Source: a virus. Taken from it: 25,614 nt of DNA. The stretch spans positions 1-25,614 of the IMG/VR virus record IMGVR_UViG_3300025889_000855; one strand, written 5' to 3'. Both the position numbers and the translations under genes were made by a program. Under the pieces are notes generated by a model that saw nothing but the letters and a program-made list of their open reading frames with translations, searched no databases and was not told the origin of the DNA. Positions 22,746 to 25,614 of this stretch are shown piece after piece (positions within the stretch are counted from its first letter, which is position 1; each line of letters opens with the position of its first letter).

Positions 22746-23015
22746 GTGGGCCCCGAAGCAGTAATCGCGGCGCTGGCCACGGTGCTCGGCCTGTTTACGT
22801 GGTCGCATCAACAGCGGCAGGCAATCATAAACTCCAGGTTTGAATCTATAAAGAAAAGAGTAGAGTCGGTAGAAGATAAAATCGAAGAACTACCAGTAAA
22901 GTATGTACTGAAGTCTGACTTAAACACGGAGTTAGGAGACATACGATTATGGTTAAGAAGTATTAACGACAAATTAGATCGCCTTATTATGAGCAGATCC
23001 GATGAAAAACCCTAA
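22746..23015 (+). CDS. small membrane-anchored coiled-coil protein (89 aa)
   Basis: It starts at GTG 22746, close behind an AGAGGGA that is nearer than ideal. Residues 4-20 are a membrane segment (E-A-V-I-A-A-L-A-T-V-L-G-L-F-T-W); residues about 30-85 are a charged coiled coil with heptad spacing (V-E-S-V-E-D-K-I-E-E-L, then L-R-S-I-N-D-K-L-D-R-L-I). The layout fits phage holin or spanin-type accessories, but no family match can be claimed. The next gene's ATG overlaps its end. Confidence 0.65.
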   Translation: MGPEAVIAALATVLGLFTWSHQQRQAIINSRFESIKKRVESVEDKIEELPVKYVLKSDLNTELGDIRLWLRSINDKLDRLIMSRSDEKP

Positions 23016-23316
23016 CTACAACATATGGTATGCTCTGCTTTATGAAGTAATAGACGCATTAAGCAGTCACTATAAATCATTAAAAAAGTATAAAATAATT
23101 ATTTTAATATTAAAACACTGTAAAAGAGACTGGGTCTTATGGAAGATTGAGTCCACGCTGATTTCAGTAGACAAACAGATAGATCAAATTAAAAAGGAGT
23201 GGGATCAACGGCAGCCCCCGAAGTTCGTCTACACAGAGCTGCCGGCGGACGGCTCGAAGGCACAAGACTTACTAGGCGGTGAAATGCGGATTACGGGAAA
23301 CTACAAAAAGGACTGA
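23002..23316 (+). CDS. hypothetical basic AT-rich gene product (104 aa)
   Basis: ATG 23002 overlaps the previous gene by 14 nt. Residues about 25-45 (K-K-Y-K-I-I-I-L-I-L-K-H-C-K) include a short very hydrophobic run flanked by Lys, possibly a peripheral or single membrane helix. The rest is charged and helical. The first 170 bases are clearly more AT-rich than the surrounding genes, which may mean recent acquisition. Confidence 0.6.
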   Translation: MKNPNYNIWYALLYEVIDALSSHYKSLKKYKIIILILKHCKRDWVLWKIESTLISVDKQIDQIKKEWDQRQPPKFVYTELPADGSKAQDLLGGEMRITGNYKKD

Positions 23317-23344
23317 GTACAATAAAAGTACCCACTTAGGGATC

Positions 23345-23521
23345 ATGGAAAACCTCATCAACCACGTGGAGCAGCTGCTGGCTGTTCTGTTTGCCATTCA
23401 TGCTCTGGCACTGACGATCGTTAACCTAACGGATACCCCGAAAGACGACGAAGCGGTCGCCAAGTACTACCGAATCCTGGAAGTATTTGCCGGAATTGTT
23501 ACAAAACTGGCTAAGCGCTGA
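23345..23521 (+). CDS. small membrane protein, possible holin-like (58 aa)
   Basis: I use ATG 23345 (M-E-N-L-I-N-H-V-E-Q); an earlier in-frame ATG at 23279 lies in the previous gene. Residues about 10-27 are a membrane helix (Q-L-L-A-V-L-F-A-I-H-A-L-A-L-T-I-V). The rest (T-D-T-P-K-D-D-E, then Y-Y-R-I-L-E-V-F-A-G-I-V-T-K) resembles small conserved phage membrane proteins. Position in the trio suggests lysis, unproven. Its end overlaps the convergent HNH gene by 11 nt. Confidence 0.65.
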   Translation: MENLINHVEQLLAVLFAIHALALTIVNLTDTPKDDEAVAKYYRILEVFAGIVTKLAKR

Positions 23522-23894
23522 GGCGTACGGATAGTGGAGTCTCGCAGAGCGCTAAGTAATGCCGCGCAGACTCCACTTCGTTATGGTCTTGATTAACCCA
23601 ATTTAAGAGTTTTTGCTCGCGCTCAGGTGTCCAAAACTCCTGGGATCGATACCAGGAAAACCATAATAAATCAGATTTAGCTAAGTTACAACAGGCACAG
23701 GAAACCACTAAATTACTTCTAGCAGTCGACCCTCCTTTAGCCTTGGGAACGACGTGATCCAACGTAGAGGCTTTGTCTCGATCGCAGTAAGCGCAACGAT
23801 GTTCCCACGCTTCAAAAATGTCTTTTCTGAATCTTTTTCTAGCTTTGCTCCGCTGTAAACACTTGAGTTCGAAAAGTAAGTCACCTTCGACCAC
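23511..23894 (-). CDS. HNH endonuclease (127 aa)
   Basis: A canonical zinc HNH nuclease: C34-x2-C37 (C-A-Y-C), T-L-D46-H47-V-V-P, N61, and C66-x-C68-C69-N70 with K73. The conserved layout L-D-H-V-V-P-x-x-x-G-G matches the common HNH family of phages and cyanobacteria. Basic N-terminal region (K-A-R-K-R-F-R-K) likely aids DNA binding. Starts at GTG 23894. Roles could be homing, DNA packaging assistance or host DNA degradation; context does not decide. Last minus-strand gene of the right-end block. Confidence 0.88.
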   Translation of the reverse strand: MVEGDLLFELKCLQRSKARKRFRKDIFEAWEHRCAYCDRDKASTLDHVVPKAKGGSTARSNLVVSCACCNLAKSDLLWFSWYRSQEFWTPEREQKLLNWVNQDHNEVESARHYLALCETPLSVRLSA

Positions 23895-23945
23895 AAAAAG
23901 TGGAGCGGCTCTTTCGTAGTTTAGCCAGCAGGCAGAGCTAAATAT

Positions 23946-24302
23946 TTAAGCTGGGACTAATTTAGGCACCGGTCTTTCAAGAGAAACGATCGCCCAATCC
24001 GCGGCCGAAAAACACTCACTAAGATACTCGCAAGCTTTACGAGGATTTGTTTTGTCGCCGCAAGTATAAACATCCACTGCGGCATATCCTAGCTCCGGCC
24101 AAGTATGGATAGAAATATGACTCTCAGCCAGCAACACAAAACCTGTAACACCCTGAGGTTCAAAGACGTGAGTCTTAATGTCCAGCAACGTAGCACCTGC
24201 CACAGAGGCAGCTTCAGCTAACGACGTGTGAACAAAAGCCTCGTCATTCAGCTTGGCTGAATCCGCACCGTAAATTTCTTGGATGCAGTGTTTGCCGGCC
24301 AA
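23946..24302 (-). CDS. speD: S-adenosylmethionine decarboxylase proenzyme SpeD (118 aa)
   Basis: Bacterial-type AdoMetDC, which makes decarboxylated SAM for spermidine synthesis and cleaves itself to form a pyruvoyl cofactor. The processing site is E60-S61 in A-E-S-H-I-S-I-H66-T-W-P-E; H66 and C81 (Y-T-C-G-D) fill the known catalytic roles. Length is normal and all essential residues are present. It begins at TTG 24302, the only reasonable start (M-A-G-K-H-C). speD is a recurrent cyanophage auxiliary gene. It sits between a putative fibre gene and an HNH gene, not with other polyamine genes. Confidence 0.95.
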   Translation of the reverse strand: MAGKHCIQEIYGADSAKLNDEAFVHTSLAEAASVAGATLLDIKTHVFEPQGVTGFVLLAESHISIHTWPELGYAAVDVYTCGDKTNPRKACEYLSECFSAADWAIVSLERPVPKLVPA

Positions 24303-24344
24303 TTACAGCACCCAAACAATTTAAATTTTAAACGGACCGGTGCA

Positions 24345-25055
24345 TTACGCTACACGGTTTACGGTGAGAATAACAGAAGGGGTTGCAGGGCGATCCGGCG
24401 AAACCCGAGAACCGGAAGCCAGGATGCGAACAGCTGTGTCCAGCGAGTGCCAGCGTATCTGAGCGTGCTCGTTGTTGTCTAACAACAGGAACCAATTCCA
24501 AGCTGCAACATAACGAGTATTGTTTTTATCTAGCGTAATGTTCGTGTTAGACCACGGTACATTTTCGTTATTCTTGGCGAGCCAGATTTCTAATTCGTCA
24601 GTACCAGCATCTGTTTTGTCTAGCTGAGCTGAGAATTGAATATTGTAAACACCAGAATTAACAACGTGAATTAAACTTCCGGAAACAATAGAGACACCTT
24701 TAGAGATGTCTGTACTGTCGTAGCGCATAACGTTATAATAGCCATTACCGCTCGGATTAGTCTGCGTTGTGGTATCAAAAAAACTTCCGTAATACGGAGT
24801 AACCCCGCTACCGATGGTGTTAACGACAGCGGTGGCAATGCCGCTTACAGCTGTAGTAAAAACAGTAGATTGGTTTAGTGAATTTTGAATACCACTAAGG
24901 GAAATCTGTTTAGGTTGTGCGTCAGCGTCTTTTTCCTCTAGCTCTAAAACTAAAAACGCATCATTATCTACAACTTTATTAGTACGTTGTAAGTACGTAA
25001 GTGAGGAGACCAGACGATTAAATTCGAGGGCCCGCCCCCAGTTACGCCTAGACAT
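24345..25055 (-). CDS. putative tail or fibre protein with C1q/TNF-like C-terminal fold (236 aa)
   Basis: Residues 1-70 are helical and charged, then a Thr/Ser/Val-rich stretch. Residues about 85-235 have the pattern of C1q/TNF-like jelly-roll heads common in cyanophage fibre and structural proteins: Y-Y-G-S-F-F-D-T-T-T-Q-T-N-P, then G-V-Y-N-I-Q-F-S-A-Q-L, then W-F-L-L-L-D-N-N-E and V-R-I-L-A. Such heads form trimers and bind receptors or cap fibres. ATG 25055. It is the only likely adhesin visible; the attribution is by fold pattern only. Confidence 0.65.
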   Translation of the reverse strand: MSRRNWGRALEFNRLVSSLTYLQRTNKVVDNDAFLVLELEEKDADAQPKQISLSGIQNSLNQSTVFTTAVSGIATAVVNTIGSGVTPYYGSFFDTTTQTNPSGNGYYNVMRYDSTDISKGVSIVSGSLIHVVNSGVYNIQFSAQLDKTDAGTDELEIWLAKNNENVPWSNTNITLDKNNTRYVAAWNWFLLLDNNEHAQIRWHSLDTAVRILASGSRVSPDRPATPSVILTVNRVA

Positions 25056-25114
25056 GAATAAAAACTACGCTAGCTCTAACTATAGAAGTTTACTGGCTAT
25101 TGCCACAGAGGGGT

Positions 25115-25198
25115 TTAAGAAACAGAAGAAAGGTACAAAAGACCAATAGCTGCGGTCAGGACAATAAAAAGAAAAACGATCACGTAGGAATTAATCAT
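25115..25198 (-). CDS. tiny single-pass membrane protein (27 aa)
   Basis: ATG 25198 to TAA 25115. Nearly the whole peptide is one membrane helix (S-Y-V-I-V-F-L-F-I-V-L-T-A-A-I-G-L-L-Y-L). It fills the gap between two minus-strand genes on the same strand. A short plus-strand frame on the opposite strand (25054-25149) competes for this stretch, but the clean membrane-helix pattern favours the minus strand. Could be a small lysis or envelope protein; function unknown. Confidence 0.45.
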   Translation of the reverse strand: MINSYVIVFLFIVLTAAIGLLYLSSVS

Positions 25199-25225
25199 TG
25201 TTAAAAATACGTTTAGTGTGCAGGT

Positions 25226-25474
25226 CTACTGGGGTAGACGAAGTTGCAGTGATTCCTCGTACGCTTTGCGTTCTGCTGCATGTTGCTCGGCAATAGCCGC
25301 CTCAGCACGTAGCCAGTCCGCAGTCTCGCCAGGGTCTAAATCAAGCTGCTTGTCACCGCGCTGTTCAATACGCTCCGCCAGCTCCTCCAGCAGCACTTGA
25401 GCCTGCGAGGGATGGATGTGCAGACAAAACAAACTCGGGTGGTTGCGGAGCTGGAGCCAGAGTGGATCTGCCAT
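25226..25474 (-). CDS. hypothetical helical protein (82 aa)
   Basis: ATG 25474 shares one base with the upstream stop (TAATG). The protein is helical and charged: L-L-E-E-L-A-E-R-I-E-Q-R in the middle, then an acidic segment and an Ala/Glu-rich region (W-L-R-A-E-A-A-I-A-E-Q-H). No motif recognised. Part of the right-end minus-strand chain. Confidence 0.6.
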   Translation of the reverse strand: MADPLWLQLRNHPSLFCLHIHPSQAQVLLEELAERIEQRGDKQLDLDPGETADWLRAEAAIAEQHAAERKAYEESLQLRLPQ

Positions 25475-25614
25475 TAGTCGTTCTCACTTGTGTGGTTGCC
25501 CTCCAGCTCGTCGGCGATGGCGAGGAGTTGGGCGCGACACTGTTCACCTACAAACTCGCAACAACTCCTGGCGTACAAAGCATTAGACGGCACCACTTGA
25601 TCCGCAGCAGCGCG
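25474..25614 (-). CDS. partial hypothetical protein, C-terminal 46 residues
   Basis: An open frame enters from beyond the right edge and ends at TAA 25474-25476, overlapping the next ATG by one base. The visible part contains V-P-S-N-A-L-Y-A-R-S-C-C-E-F-V-G-E-Q and a helical acidic tail ending S-E-N-D. The N-terminus lies outside the window; no family assigned. Confidence 0.55.
   Translation of the reverse strand, partial: RAAADQVVPSNALYARSCCEFVGEQCRAQLLAIADELEGNHTSEND

Noticed and set aside
25054-25149. Plus-strand 31-codon frame starting M-N-K-N-Y
   Set aside because: It is antisense to the minus-strand unit, overlaps the start codon of the fibre-like gene and has no promoter or ribosome site; the opposite strand encodes a cleaner membrane peptide.
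1-25614. CRISPR array, insertion sequence or integrase
   Set aside because: No spaced direct repeats, no transposase or recombinase motif and no terminal inverted repeats were seen on reading through; only HNH-type genes suggest mobility.

Overview
The window is a 25.6 kb piece of a double-stranded DNA phage genome, almost certainly a cyanophage. Phage hallmarks are a family A DNA polymerase, a primase-polymerase/SF3 helicase, a PD-(D/E)XK nuclease, an SSB-like protein, a muramidase/peptidase endolysin, HNH genes and very dense packing with 1-4 nt start/stop overlaps. The host clue is an NblA-like protein (phycobilisome degradation), which implies a cyanobacterium with phycobilisomes; ThyX and SpeD are also typical cyanophage auxiliary genes. 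I cannot name the phage. No terminase, portal, capsid or tail-tube gene is visible, so this is only part of the genome.

Layout. Positions 1-840 hold two small genes and a tRNA-like element with a clear T arm and acceptor stem but no canonical anticodon arm. Positions 977-7704 form one plus-strand block centred on a MoxR-type AAA+ ATPase and a VWA protein, with a DUF3150-like protein and several small unknowns; it ends at a rho-independent terminator. Positions 7785-13222 carry DNA polymerase, a Gly/Ser/Lys/Pro-repeat protein, a degenerate HNH/HTH protein, the SSB-like protein and another unknown, again ending at a terminator. A lone minus-strand nblA-like gene follows (13305-13559). Positions 13616-18825 (plus) hold a catalytically dead-looking DNA methyltransferase relative, an acidic-tail protein, the PD-(D/E)XK nuclease, the primase-helicase and a membrane protein.

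Positions 18876-22654 (minus) run from a beta-rich putative virion protein through the endolysin, small unknowns and an HNH protein to thyX. A short plus-strand trio (22746-23521) encodes small membrane or coiled-coil proteins that may act in lysis. The right end (23511-25614, minus) has a C1q/TNF-like putative tail or fibre protein, speD and an HNH endonuclease, plus small genes.

Taken together: polymerase, PrimPol-helicase, SSB and RecB-like nuclease form a replication/recombination set; ThyX and SpeD support nucleotide and polyamine supply; NblA would dismantle the host antenna; endolysin and small membrane proteins would serve lysis. Shine-Dalgarno sequences are rare, GTG starts common, and most reading frames are translationally coupled. 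There is no gene-free stretch over 300 bases.
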